Origin: Cymbidium sinense
Lineage: Eukaryota > Streptophyta > Magnoliopsida > Asparagales > Orchidaceae
DNA length: 64,000 bases
Direction: 5' to 3'
NCBI GenBank assembly: GCA_021442155.1
Contig: CM038223.1
Span: 36,368,983-36,432,982, forward strand
In this document: positions 50,031 to 61,742 of the stretch, piece by piece
How positions within the stretch are numbered: position 1 is the first letter of the stretch
Layout of the letters: every line of letters starts with the position of its first letter
The notes under the pieces: generated by a model
What the model was told of the DNA's origin: nothing
The model's input: only the letters and a program-made list of their open reading frames with translations
Database searches by the model: none
Translations under genes and position numbers: made by a program

Positions 50031-50340
50031 GAACCGATGTGAATGAATCGGCATAGCTTAATTACCCTCCTACTTTAAATTAGAACTAGGGATAGTCTCT
50101 ATCACCTATAGGTCGAATAGAAGGAATTAGTGATAGCTATATCAATTAGAGAAAGGAGGCGTATCAAAGTAACTTTCTTTTATCTTAGTTGTGAGAAGAA
50201 AAAGTTTGCATATGCTCTGCCCACTTTAGTCTCAATTACTAAAATAGACTGTGGGGTTGACTTGTAACTGCTACAAATTGAAGCAAGAGATAGCCTAGCT
50301 TATTGCTTAAATATAGAAGAAGAGCCTTATATTGTAAGGG
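50031..50340 (+). repeat. Segment of about 310 bases private to LTR C
   Basis: Copies D and B pass directly from 'agaaatgcc' to 'ttgaatacttactcc', whereas C has about 310 extra bases between the same points. No terminal inverted repeats or target duplication are evident, and no frame is seen. An insertion in C is simpler than three parallel losses (A also lacks it). Confidence 0.5.
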
Positions 50341-51187
50341 TTGAATACTTACTCTAAGGAGGATGCTTCAGAACTTAAGTCTATATGTATTTCTAACACA
50401 TGTCAGATGCTCGACCTAGTTCTATTTTTTAAATTATCTATCATTCCTCTCACTTGAGAGAGCAAACCTATCTCTGACTCTTCTATACTTACAACTCACC
50501 TAGAGGGGTTTGCAGCTAACACCACCTACACGCATTTTAAATCAATGATGCTAAGTTTCATGTATGCAAGATGGCTAGGTTCTTGGATTTTTTGGAAAGG
50601 AATCTAGGAAACCTAGACTCACTCCCTAATCCCTAAGATCATGAAGAGTGTGAAATGCATTAACTAATACACATTTTTCATATTTTATATGTTTTGTCTC
50701 AAGATTCATTTAAGGCTTTAAGTATGCATTTTTATGATTAAATGTCATGCAAATAGAATTGGTCATGGGCTAAATAAATAAGAGGAATATAGACTTCCTC
50801 AAGAAGGTGGTCGCCTTTTATGCGCAATGGGTGAAGTGCCAAATTCAAGAGTTGGGAATAATATGATTGCTCGATTTTTGAGAGTGAATTATTTCTACTT
50901 GATTTTAAGTTTTACCTATGGCTTTAATTAGTGTGAGATTTTTAGTTTTTAAAATTTTTTTTAGTTGATTAGATTTAAATTAGGTAGAAAATTTAATTTT
51001 TTTGTATGAGCCTACATCCAGGTATTCATTATAGAAAGCACAACACAAAAAGAAACCTAGAAAAGCATGTTGATTTTATTATGCACCTAAAATAAATCAA
51101 GCCAATTTAATTTAAAGAAAATCCAATATGGTCGGGTACTATTGTTCACCCTAGAAGAAAGAGTAAATGGGCAGTCGAGCTTTGCCC

Positions 51188-51195
51188 TTATATAG
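51188..51195 (+). promoter_or_regulatory. TATA box of large LTR C
   Basis: The sequence 'ttatatag' lies in a short GC-richer context and is homologous to the box at 8554 in copy A. Confidence 0.5.
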
Positions 51196-52811
51196 CCCAA
51201 TCTAAAACTACAAGTTTAAATCTATGAGTCTTCTTTCTAGGATTGTCTCTTTCTTTAAGGACCTCCATTTGATTTCATATGGTACCTCTATAACCATCTA
51301 CTGGTAAGGTCAGCTCCTGCTAATCTTAGACCCCATAGATCCTAACATAATTCTAAGTTCAAATCTACATTTTAAATTCAAAATAAATTTTACCAAAGGA
51401 ACTAAGATCTTTAAGTATCTTAACTCATCCTTTTAGATTTATTTAGATGATTTGGGTTTGAACTTAGTTTAGATTTTGGATTAATGTTTCAATTCTTTTG
51501 AAATTTATTTCTTCATTTCATTTCTTAGACTTGATTTAAATTCCATTTTTAGTTTAGTTTATTTTCAATTTGGTTTGATTTTTTTATTTGATTTGGATTT
51601 ATTTAGCATTTATTTTTATTAATTATTTATTTGAATTATGTTTATGTTTATTTTTTTGAATGCATGTTTATTTGGTTTGAATTATGCTAACCTAAGATAC
51701 TTAGGTTAATAATTGAATTCATTCTTAAGTTACATTATTTTGAACTAGAATATCATTAATTTGTTTAATTATGAGTTCATTGGCCTTAAGGTTTAATTAA
51801 ACTTAATGTTAATTAGTAATTTTATTAAACCTTCAGTATTAAAGTGACTAAGTTATTTTATGTAGAATGTTGGAGAATTATCTTTGAATGTTCTAATGCT
51901 GGTGAAGGTTATTTTAAATTACTTTATGAACTCTGTTGTGGTTTATGAATTTTGTTTAATTTTTTATTTGATTTATATTACCCTAGAGATTTGAAATTCA
52001 ACAATTCTCCATCCAAAGGTCAATTTGGTTTGAAATTTATATGGCAAGTGTAGTTTCATTCCAATTTCATATTTCCAAAGTTTCATTTTAATTAGATACA
52101 TAATAAGGGTTTAATTAAAGTTTCAATTATTTTATTAAAATGTAAATTAAGCTTAATTTAATGAGGATTATTTGTGGATTTTATTTTTCTTTGGTTCCCC
52201 TTTAAAAAATGTATCCATAGATGTTGATTCATAACATCTAAAAATTTGGTATAGCTATGGGTGTAAATTATGATGTTCCTAAGTTCAGGTTAATTATTTG
52301 AATTAATTACCTAATTAGGGTATTCCATGATTTATTAAATTTTAGTGAGTTTCATGGGTGTTTTTAAGTTCATTAGGGTTTGTTATGTTGATTTGAAGTG
52401 ATTTGATTCATTTTTATACTTTATTTCATTTAATTTTAATCTATTTCATTAAATTTGAAGTTCAAAATTTCAAATTTGATATCTCTTGAATTACATTGAG
52501 ATAAATCATGAATAGTCTTCCTAAGGTGTGTTTAAACCACTATTTCAGTTTTTGAAAATTTCATTTCAATTGGATTAATGGTTTGGGATTAACTTGAGTT
52601 TAATTATTTTCATTTAAAGTCAAATTCAGCCAAATTACCTAAAATTAATTAGGGATTTTGGGTTTGATGGATTCTACACATTAAGATGAATACATAGAGC
52701 CCTCATTTATATTTTTTGGATTTATATTTAATTTTCTATGATCTTTTGAATTTTTGTGCACTTTTCTTAATTTTTTAATTAATTAAAATAGGATTATAGT
52801 ATTAGAAAGGA

Positions 52812-52896
52812 GGTGCCGATGTGGCAGCTTTGCCAAGTGGAATGGTGCCACTAGGCCACTTAGAATTCTCATGGTGGCCACATCAAAAGCGGCACC
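52812..52896 (+). other. Bulged inverted repeat in LTR C
   Basis: The arm 'ggtgccgatgtggc' (52812-52825) can pair with 'gccacatcaaaagcggcacc' (52877-52896). Two 7-base helices would be separated by a 6-base bulge. It lies just before the perfect palindrome. Confidence 0.6.
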
Positions 52897-52911
52897 ATGT
52901 AGGATAGATTT

Positions 52912-52940
52912 GGACCGTCCGATCAAAGATCGGACGGTCC
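52912..52940. other. Perfect 13-base inverted repeat in LTR C
   Basis: GGACCGTCCGATC is followed by AAA and the exact reverse complement. A mutated form lies at the equivalent place in copy B (20820-20850). It would form a strong hairpin in RNA or a palindromic protein site. The GC-rich word stands out from AT-rich surroundings. Confidence 0.9.
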
Positions 52941-54047
52941 CGATTCATTCCATGGTTTTTTTAAGGGCATTAATCAGATCATGTTGCTAGATATCAACCA
53001 TATGTTCCAAATAGAAGCAATGGTCAATGAAAATCACTCCTCGCTTGTCTCTGATGAGAGATGGACATCATCCAACAAATTTGATGGATTTCTAGAGATC
53101 TAAGGCCAAATTTGATGCAATTTTGATTCCAAAATGATCAAGGATCGATTTGTAAATGATCTATATGGTTTAATCCTTATGATGATTAAATTTACTTCAT
53201 AAAGGACCAATGAATTTTTATAAATAGGACGGTTGTGAGGCATACCTCATCAATGGTGATCTTAGGTGGTCATTATGCTTTGAGCACCTTTTCCTTGATG
53301 GGATGAAGCCATGGATGTGATTTGGCAGCTTACCTCCCCACCAAACTCCTTGAACACTAACATGCAACTATTTTCCATCATTTGCCTATTCTCCAGCTTG
53401 CTGGTGGTGGCGAGCCTCGATGAGGACTTGTTTGAGGTGTCCTTGACCTCTAGAACATGTTGGAACGTTCAATTTGAGGTGAAACACTCTCCATAGTATT
53501 TTTCCATTAAAGGCCAAATGGTGGCCACCAGACTTGGTTGACTTCTAGCTTACTGATGGAGAGGGGTCAGAGGAATGGTCCAATTCTTCTTCTCTTCCCT
53601 TTGTGAATGATTTGAAATGAAAAGAAGGGAAGAAGAGAGTCTCTTTCACCTCTTTCCATACATGGCCAAGAGCCATGTATGTAAACTTCTAGGTGGCCAG
53701 ATTCTGGCCACCAACTGTGGGAGGCTCGACCAAAGAGTGGGTTTTGTCCCACTTGGTCTTCCGAGTGTATTTGGATAAGAAATTTTAGAGGAGGAATTCA
53801 TTTCCTCCCATTTCCATGCTTGACCAAGAGCTTGCTTCCATGACCTTCTCCCTTTTATCTCTTCAACCTCTTCTCCATCAAGGAGACCAAGTCATCCTTG
53901 ATTTCCTCTTTTGTAGGCCCTCAAGTAATTGGAATGAATCCAAAATACTTCAAGCCAAAAGGTGGATGAGGTATCGAGGAGGGGAAATGAAACTTGAATT
54001 CCTTTCATGGATTCCAAGTCTTCTCCACTCGTAATTCAACCCTTTTG

Positions 54048-54061
54048 ATATATATATATAT
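54048..54061. repeat. Short (TA)n run
   Basis: A short run of TA units, which is too short and not placed to be called a promoter with confidence. Confidence 0.8.
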
Positions 54062-55000
54062 GATTTTTGGCATCACCACCAAATCCCTTAGGCTAAGGTT
54101 TGGGTACCTAAATCAAATCCAATGTGAGTTTCAAGTTAATTCCAAATCTATTTAAATTTGATTGGGCATTTGAACCCAATCCAAGCATTTGGATTCAAAG
54201 TGTTTTGATTTGATTCAATTCATTTAATTTTGAGTTAAATCATCTTTAATTGATGATTTATTAATTTTTGATTTAATTAATTCATTTAAGTTTTGAATTA
54301 ATATTAGATTTCATTTCACCTTAATATTATTTCTAATTGGGTTCAAATGATTCATTTGACTCAGTTAGATTTTGTTTGGACTCCAAATTTGCTTGATGAC
54401 ATCTGTGAGATGATTTGGAGTGATTAATTTTATTTGATTTTAATTTTATCTCAATTTGAACCCATTTGTCCCAGATTGGCCTTATGAGTTAAGCTTGGTT
54501 CATTTGGGTCAAATGATTAATTTGACGAAATTAGACCCAATGTTGGGTTGGGTTATGTTTAATTATTATTTATAAATTAATTTGAGTAATCAAATTGAGT
54601 AGATTTCAATTTGATTTAGGTTTGAACCCAATAGGACCCATTTAGGTTCATTTAGACTAGTGGTCTAATTAACCTAAGTAAGGCCTAAATAGATTTAAAT
54701 TTCTTTAGATTCATGAATAAACATGTTTATTTTATCATTTGGAACATTTGGAATGATATCATTTGATCAAATTTTTGGTGGGTTGACCTTTTATTTGGCG
54801 GGACTCACATAAGTCAAACCAAAGTCAATAGGGTTGTCCAATTTTGGGGTTTGATTCATTTATTTTGATTCAATTTTGATTTCTTTTGATTTATTCAATT
54901 CAAAATATAATTAGGAGGCTCCTATCAAAGATTAGGTGTCCTAATTACTAACTTTAGAAGCGATGTTAATCTCATCCAAAATATGGTAAATAAATGGACC

Positions 55001-55259
55001 CCCAATATGTGTAGTGGATCAGCCAGAGTACACTATAGATATTGGTGTTGACCGAATTAGTCAGCATTACAAGCATAAGCTTAAAGGAGTTTAAATTCAA
55101 ATTTTTTATTTTTGATTTTGATTTTGATTTCAATTTATGTTTTGAATTTGATTGGGAAAGATAAGCATATGTATGCCTAAGTTTGTTTTAATTTAATTCA
55201 CTCTTAGGAATTTAAAATCACTAAGTTCTTAAGATGAATAGAAGTGTCATTAGGAGTGG
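55001..55259 (+). other. Leader after LTR C, no clear primer site
   Basis: The sequence 'aaatggacccccaatatg' stands where a primer-binding site is expected, but it does not clearly match a tRNA end. No frame is visible. Confidence 0.3.
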
Positions 55260-57000
55260 ACTCAAAGGAGTGTCTAGTCCTAACACATTCATTGCATTCA
55301 GAGAAGATGCATTAAAGGGGCTTACTCTTATCTGAGAATAGTAGCTAAAAAGGATGCCAATAGGGACACTTACTCTTAATCCATACTACATGATAGTTTA
55401 ACCCAAGAAAGATACAACTAGGGGATTTAATCTTATCTAGTTAGCTATTAGGAAGGGGTCTTTGGAGACTTAATTCTAACATAAATAGCTAAGCTCGGTA
55501 GAAGGGGCTTTAATAGCTTAATCTTAAACCTTAGTATGTTGACTACTAGATAGGGGTCACATGGACTTAATTGCTATTCTGACTAGTCCATATGAATGGG
55601 ACCTCCAATGGCTTATTTACATTCTTTTGTTTCTTTTATTTTATATTAGAAAAGGAGTCACAAGGACTTCGATCCTATTCTAGAAGTTCAATTAACAGGA
55701 AGTGGCCTTCAATGGCTTAATTCCAACCTTGGTAGCTTGAAAAGGAAAAGGGTCTTAATGACTTTATCCTATCCTTATAAGGATGCATACTAAGGGACTT
55801 ACTTCTTTATGATTGGCTATTAAGCAGGGGCCTTCATTGCTTAACTTTCTTGAGTAACCATAATAAGGAAAAGGGGTCTTAAGGCTTGTTCCTAAACCTC
55901 AAATTTTAGGCTAATAGGAAAGGGGTCTTCATGACTTATTCCTAACCTATTTAGCCTATTTGATAGGAAAGTGGTCTTCATGACTTGTTCATATCCTTTT
56001 CTTTCAAAAGAATGCTCATTAAAGGAGTTATTTTTTTCTAGCTAGCTATTAGGAAGGGCCTTCAATGGCGTAATCTAGCCTAAATGGCTTGAGTTGAGGA
56101 AAGGGGTCTTTGAAGACTTGATCCTAAACCTCATATTTTTATTTTGACTAATAGGATAGGGGTCTTAATGACTTTATCCTAATCTAAGTCATTTTAAAAG
56201 GATGCCTATTATAGGACTTACTCCTATGTGATTAAGTATTAAGATGGGGAATTCAATGGATTAATCTAACTTAAATATCTAAAGAAGAGGAAAGGGTCTT
56301 TGATGACTGAATCCAATCCTCAATATTTTGCCTAATAGAAGAAGATTCTTCATGACTTATTCTAAATCTAACTAGCCAGTATGATAGGGAAAGGGGTCAT
56401 GGTGACTTTATCCTAGCCTTGTCATCTATAAGGATGCCTTCTCTAGGACTTACACCTATATGATTAGCTATTAAGGTGATGGATTAATCCAAATTAAATA
56501 GTTAAATGAGAGGAAAGGGGTCTTGGTGACTTAATCCAATCCTCAAAAATTTTGGCTAATAGGAAAGGAGTCTTAATGACTTGTTCTGAATCTAAGTAGC
56601 TTATGTAATAGGAAATGGGTCTTCAATATTTAATCCTATCTTGTGAATAATAAGAATGGTGCTATGATAAGCTTGCTCCAAACTTATGGGAAGTTATAAG
56701 AAGGGTTCCACAAATGGGCTTACTCCCAACCCAAGGAAGAAAGAGTTATGCCATAAAGGCTTACTCTAAGCTTATGAGAATGGTGCACAAAGGATTACTC
56801 CATACTCATAAGGAAGACATGAGAAAGGTGCCACAGAGGGATTGTTTCCATTCAAGGTATATATAGGAATGGTGACACAAAGGACTTACTCCTAACCTAT
56901 GGATGATATGAGTGAGCAAAAGGGGTCATAGTGACTTAATCCTTAATTCTTTTGACTAATAAGCAAAGGTCACATGGACTTGATCCTTATTAGATTAATC
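55260..57000 (+). repeat. Two-level tandem repeat array
   Basis: The short unit, about 45-50 bases, reads approximately 'aataggaaaggggtcttnat' followed by 'gacttnatcctaa' and occurs many times. Groups of four to five such units form a longer period of about 190-230 bases marked by 'aggatgcctattaaggactt', seen at 55781, 56010, 56200 and 56431. From about 56655 a second unit type of about 45 bases appears ('gaatggtgccacaaaggctt' class). The units are diverged but in the same orientation. Tandem arrays in untranslated regions are known for Ogre/Tat elements and can seed satellites. Confidence 0.8.
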
Positions 57001-58199
57001 TAACTAGTGAGAGGTGTTGGACAGTTTGCTTCCTATTCTTGGTTTCACTAATGCTTCTTACACATGTAGAAGTTTAGTGAAGAAAATTTCAAAGAGTAGA
57101 AGTATATTTTTTAAAAAGGATTTGGGTACATTTTGGACCCAATGCTTAATATTCCATAAGCATAGAATTTCATCATTTTTCATTTTTTTTATCTCAAAGT
57201 TACATATGACCATGCTAGATGACTAATCCACTTTAGGAAAGACATCATATGGTACTAACCTGACAATTTTACTTCTTGAGTTTGCATGTGACATTTTAAT
57301 TCTTAGGCAGCAAAAACCAAAGTAAAATAATGCTTCTCAAATAAAAAATTTTCATTTCTTTTTTATTAGTATGAGTATTTATTTATTTATTTTTTTTGTT
57401 GACATGAATTAACATCGTATAAGACCTTTTCTTAGATTCAATAAAGAACAAGAGTTTCTTTTGAAGCTTCCAAAAGTCACTGAGAATCAAGGTAAGCAAA
57501 CACTTATATTCTTTTAAAGACATTTTTATTTTATTCTTTTGTCCCTAATCAATAAGGATTGAGATGGTTAAATTATGATAGAAATTAAGATTCTCCTAGT
57601 AAGTTTGAAAATGAATTTTCTTAAGTTAAATTATTATTCTTTAAAGGTTTTATGAAATGATATTTTATAAATGGCTTTGATTAATTCTTTTTTTGTATTT
57701 TTTTATCCTTCTAAATTCCACTACTAGTTCCTTAAAATTACCTCGAAGGTATATTTTAGGAACTTGTATGTAGTGATATGATTGTTTTCAAATCATAATA
57801 GAGTTTCTTTTTTTTGCTTTTTCTTTTCATCATCCTTTTTAGCAAGATTTTCAATATAACACTCCACTTAATTGAAAGTGAATTATTAGAAATCTTGATC
57901 TTGACCTTTTGATAAATTGTCCTAATATTTTGAGACTGAATGGTACGACTATGTAACAAAACATCCTTGTAAGGATTCTGAATGTCATATTATATGCTTT
58001 TAATTTTCTCTTCTAGGATTGTCTTGATTTCATAATATTCAGATAAGTTATCCTTAATGAGGATAATCTTATTCATGAAAGAATTTTGATTTTGAAATGA
58101 AGTATGGGTAATAGGAACTATCTTAAACGCAAAGATTTTATCCTAGTCCCAAAATATGGCACATACGAATTTGATTTTTTATTTGCATCTTCTTTCTTT
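57001..58199 (+). other. Internal region between array and antisense gene
   Basis: No domain is recognised. Small open frames on both strands are AT-driven. The minus-strand stretch at 57756-57959 is lysine-rich and may be the tail of the antisense gene. Confidence 0.35.
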
Positions 58200-60540
58200 C
58201 TTGTTTAATGATTGTTATCCAACCAAGAAGAATATTTTCTTCTTATATAAGGCCATCATTGACTAGCTTTTAGTCTAGCAATATTTTACTTTTCTTTTAG
58301 AATTTGACTGCATTCATCAAATGACTTAGTTTTTTAAAATGGCATCAAGCCTAAGTTTATTAACCACTACATCTGGATAATATTTCAATTTTTTTTCAGA
58401 AGAAGCAGTCTTTTAACTTTAAGAATAGCTTGATCAAGTCATCAATATCTAACTCATCAAAAAGTTAGATTATTGATATTAGTTGTAGATCAACTTTTAT
58501 TTGTAGGTATATTTTGTTTAGTTTATCAATTATGAATTTAGATTCCTCTTCAAATTCTAGGGGTACATCTTGAACTTGAAGGTTATATAGATCTTTAGAC
58601 ACATCTAAATAATATTCATTAATACATTAGAGTGCCTTTGAAGAGAAAGTAAATACCCTGACTATTGACTATTTAACAATTTTTTTATTTTACAATGGCT
58701 CTACAATTCTAAATTTTAGACCAACTTATGGTTTCAATTTCTTGAATGATTCATAGCTATTATTGCTTATAACTCTTATCTATAGGCCACTTGCAAATGG
58801 ACTCAGATTATACTCAATTAAATCTTTGACATACAAAAGGATAAGATTTTGAAAAAGAAGATCCATTATGTCTTTAACCTGCCATGTGAGTGCACCCAAC
58901 ATGGCAAAAGCCATGATGACAAAGTATGAGACATCTAGTTGGTTTTAAGTTATGGGAAATTCTTAACTTCTAACCCTACCACTTTATTTTGATGCATAGG
59001 AGTTTAAAGTTAAAATGTCCACATACTCAGAAATTTCAGACTTCATCCTTTTGGTATTGGATATAGTCATTCCATCTCTTTACTTTTCTTTCTTTCTTTC
59101 ATCAACATTTTGACAACATTTTAATTCTTTGTGAAATATGACATTTGACATGTTTTTTTAGATATAAGATTTACTAGGAAATGTCTAAATATAATATTTA
59201 AGGTGATTCAATTCTTTATTTTGATTGATTGATCATATTGAATGATATGAGTCCTTCTAATTCCTCAATTGAATACAAGACTTAGTGAGATCAGTTAGGA
59301 TTGACAAAATGACATTCCTAAAGACTCTACACTTATGATTACATAATGGATATAAACATCCTTTCCCAATAATTATTACTTTTCCTTCTTTTCTTCCATT
59401 TCATTTCATTCATTAATTCATCATTTTTTTTTATTTGGGCTGGATAGGGCCATCCTAGAGCATTTAAAGATGTTCCTAAATTCCTAAGATTATTTTTCAA
59501 TATTTGAATTCTCATCTTCAATCAACAATGTGATTAAGATTAAGTTCTTCTTTCAAATTGAGTTTTCAAATTAAATTTTTATTTAATTAAAAAGTTTTTT
59601 CTTTACTTGAATGCACATGGCACCATCTTATCAAAATTAGATTAGAATTGGGCGTATGTATATTCACTTTCTTGTTTACAATTGATGTTGACTGATGCAC
59701 CTGGACCAATGAGCATTCTAAAAATTTTCTTTCGAATTTTCCACATCAACCAAGATGCTAATAAATTCTTAATGATATGTCTTTATCATAAAAGATAACT
59801 CCAGAATTTATTTATAGTGGAATGCCACATCAGAAAGTTGTTTATAATTAAATAAGGAAAATTATAAAAATATGCAATGTCTTGATTAATTTTCATTTCT
59901 TTTTTATTTCTTTCCATTTCTTTTTTCTTTTTAGAGCATTACGATGGTTAATTTTGCAAGAAACTTCTCTGAGATGTGAGATGGGCAAAACATCATATTT
60001 TGAAGATGACCTATTTTCCATTTATTTTCAATGTTATTTGAGGTGGTATGACTCTTCCAATTTGAATTTGATTTCAAGAATTTCCCTTTTGATATGAAGG
60101 GAAGGTAGGTCTAACTCTAGCTTCAATGGATTAATAGACCTCATGATCTATTCATTTGGAAGATCATTATTTAAAGTAGAACCCTCATGTAAAGGATGTG
60201 CTATTAAGGAGTCAGGAATGATATGTATTTTTTATAGCACAAAGAAAATTAATGGTAATCTCAAATTGCAATAAAATTTTTGAGCACCATGTTAGACACC
60301 AAGACAATATTGGGTGGGTCATAAGATATTGCAATGGATTCATCATAGATTCACTTTGTATGAAAGCATATAGAACCTTTTTTTAAGCTTTCTTCATTAA
60401 TTTGGACTAACAAAGTCCCAAGTGATTTATCTATCAACCTAATAGAGATAGAATTTTCATATTTTTCACTCTGAGAGATAGAAATATCACCCCTAAGATC
60501 CACTTAAGAGTCATGATTTTTGTTTAGAAAAATTTAATTC
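58200..60540 (-). pseudogene. Decayed antisense gene of the large-LTR element
   Basis: On the minus strand one frame can be followed without a shift from about 59160 to 58200, across many stops. Segments include VSYFVIMAFAMLGALTWQVK, LILLYVKDLIEYNLSPFASG, INEYYLDVSKDLYNLQVQDV, LEFEEESKFIIDKLNKIYLQ and DDLIKLFLKLKDCFF. Further upstream on the same strand, 60520-60290 reads DISISQSEKYENSISIRLID, SLGTLLVQINEESLKKGSIC and YDESIAISYDPPNIVLVSNM. Amino-acid composition is protein-like and differs from random AT-rich translation. The gene opposes its element, just before the 3' LTR, as antisense ORFs of the Tat lineage do. No family was recognised. An inserted unrelated gene or viral relic is possible. 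Confidence 0.5.
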
Positions 60541-61501
60541 TCCATTAATTTAGTTTTTATTTTTTCAGGATTTTTCCTTAAAATTAATTAAGGTCATTTA
60601 TGAAATATAAATCATTCAATGGGAGAAGACTCATAGTGAGGAAGTTGATTAAATTTATTAGATTTCAATTTCATTCATTTGAACTTTATCAAGAGAATCA
60701 AAATACTCTTTCACTACCCTCTCTTTTCTTCTATTAATTAGGAGTAAAAGTGAGATTTTTATCATGTCATTTATTTTCTTTTGACTCTCTCCTAAACTCT
60801 TAATGATTCAGAGTTTCTGGAAGGTCTAAAAAAGTCTCTCCCTAGAATTGGCCAATCAACCGAAACAATTGATTTTCCAAAATTCTAGTGTATGTATGGA
60901 GATGAATTCTAAAGAGATTAAGATTAAAGCTGATTAGCACTTATGTAATTTTCCTTCTATAAGGATAGAAGATTCACATTTAATTATTTAATCAACCTTT
61001 GCCTAACTTCAATAAGGCATTCTTTTTGGAAAGATTTTTTTATCTATCCCTCTTTTACAATTTTATTTTGAGTTGATTCTTTTTTTGATTGTAATTCAAG
61101 CTTAAATCATGATGGTAAGGGGCAATAGGAAAGACTATGCTTGCTTCCTTTGATTTGGACTTTCTCAAGATTTGAAGAAACTATTTCAGTTTAATATACA
61201 TCCCCAGGTGTTTGCTACCTTCGAATGTATTATAACAAAGGGTATTACTTAGGACCCTATCTTGATTTATTTTAGCTTTAATATAAAGCAAAAGTAGGAT
61301 CAAGGACAAATTTAACTTTGAGATTTATTCTTGAATTTATTTTTCAAAATTTAAGGTGATTAAAAAACTTTTGAATACAAAATTTCTTTGCTACATTGGA
61401 ATGATATCAAATTTGTCTTGACTAGACTTAGGTCTAACATAAACAACTTAATTTTTATTTGTTTCTCTCTCAATCTCATTTTTTATGGGAGGCGGGTGTT
61501 G
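60541..61501. other. Internal region before LTR D, unassigned
   Basis: Short coherent stretches exist on both strands (minus: RILENQLFRLIGQF near 60890; plus: FNIHPQVFATFECIITKGIT near 61190). Neither can be extended. A purine-rich 'atgggaggcggg' lies at 61485-61496. Confidence 0.3.
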
Positions 61502-61742
61502 GTTCTAGGACCCATTCTTTTAACTGTGATTAACGAAGAGTTCTAAAACCTTAGTTTAGATGCTGGATGTGCTCAACTAAGGATGAAATGGAGAGGTATC
61601 TAATGGAAAGAAAGGTAGTCTTGACGTGTGAGTGGCACAAGTACACTATCAATGTATAGAAATAATAGCTTATTTCTAAAAATGGAGAGAGGAACCATTG
61701 CCCAGAGAATTTGCCAGAAAATATCTCTGTGGGGAAACTTTA
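61502..61742 (+). repeat. Conserved block preceding large LTR D
   Basis: It matches 6888-7127 ('ggttctaggaccca', 'ggtagtcttgacgtgtgag', 'tggcacaagtacactatcaa') and ends in 'ctctgtggggaaacttta', which could serve as a polypurine tract directly before TGACACTAC. Confidence 0.55.

Larger units (their letters stand above)
49464..55000 (+). repeat. Large LTR copy C (about 5.5 kb)
   Basis: It starts TGACACCACATTGGG directly after LINE sequence and matches D, B and A block by block. It carries a private segment at about 50031-50340, a TATA-containing 'cccttatatagccc' at 51185-51198, a GC-richer island at 52800-54030 with two inverted repeats, and a run of 'ttgggtcaaatgattaat'-type stretches. It lacks about 0.87 kb found in D (62880-63745) and in A. 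The 3' end is placed near 55000 by comparison with the end of A and B ('gttaatctca' then 'aaaat'). Confidence 0.65.

Noticed and set aside
53311..54034. Several 60-72 codon frames in LTR C
   Set aside because: GC-richer LTR island with frames on both strands, and no conservation of a frame with copies A and B.
55260..57000. CRISPR-like repeat array
   Set aside because: Units are contiguous and diverged, without unique spacers of constant length. The context is a plant retroelement.
61485..61500. Start of LTR D at TGTTGG after 'atgggaggcggg'
   Set aside because: LTR copies B and C both begin about 240 bases further in, at TGACAC, so the earlier point is more likely internal sequence. It remains an alternative.
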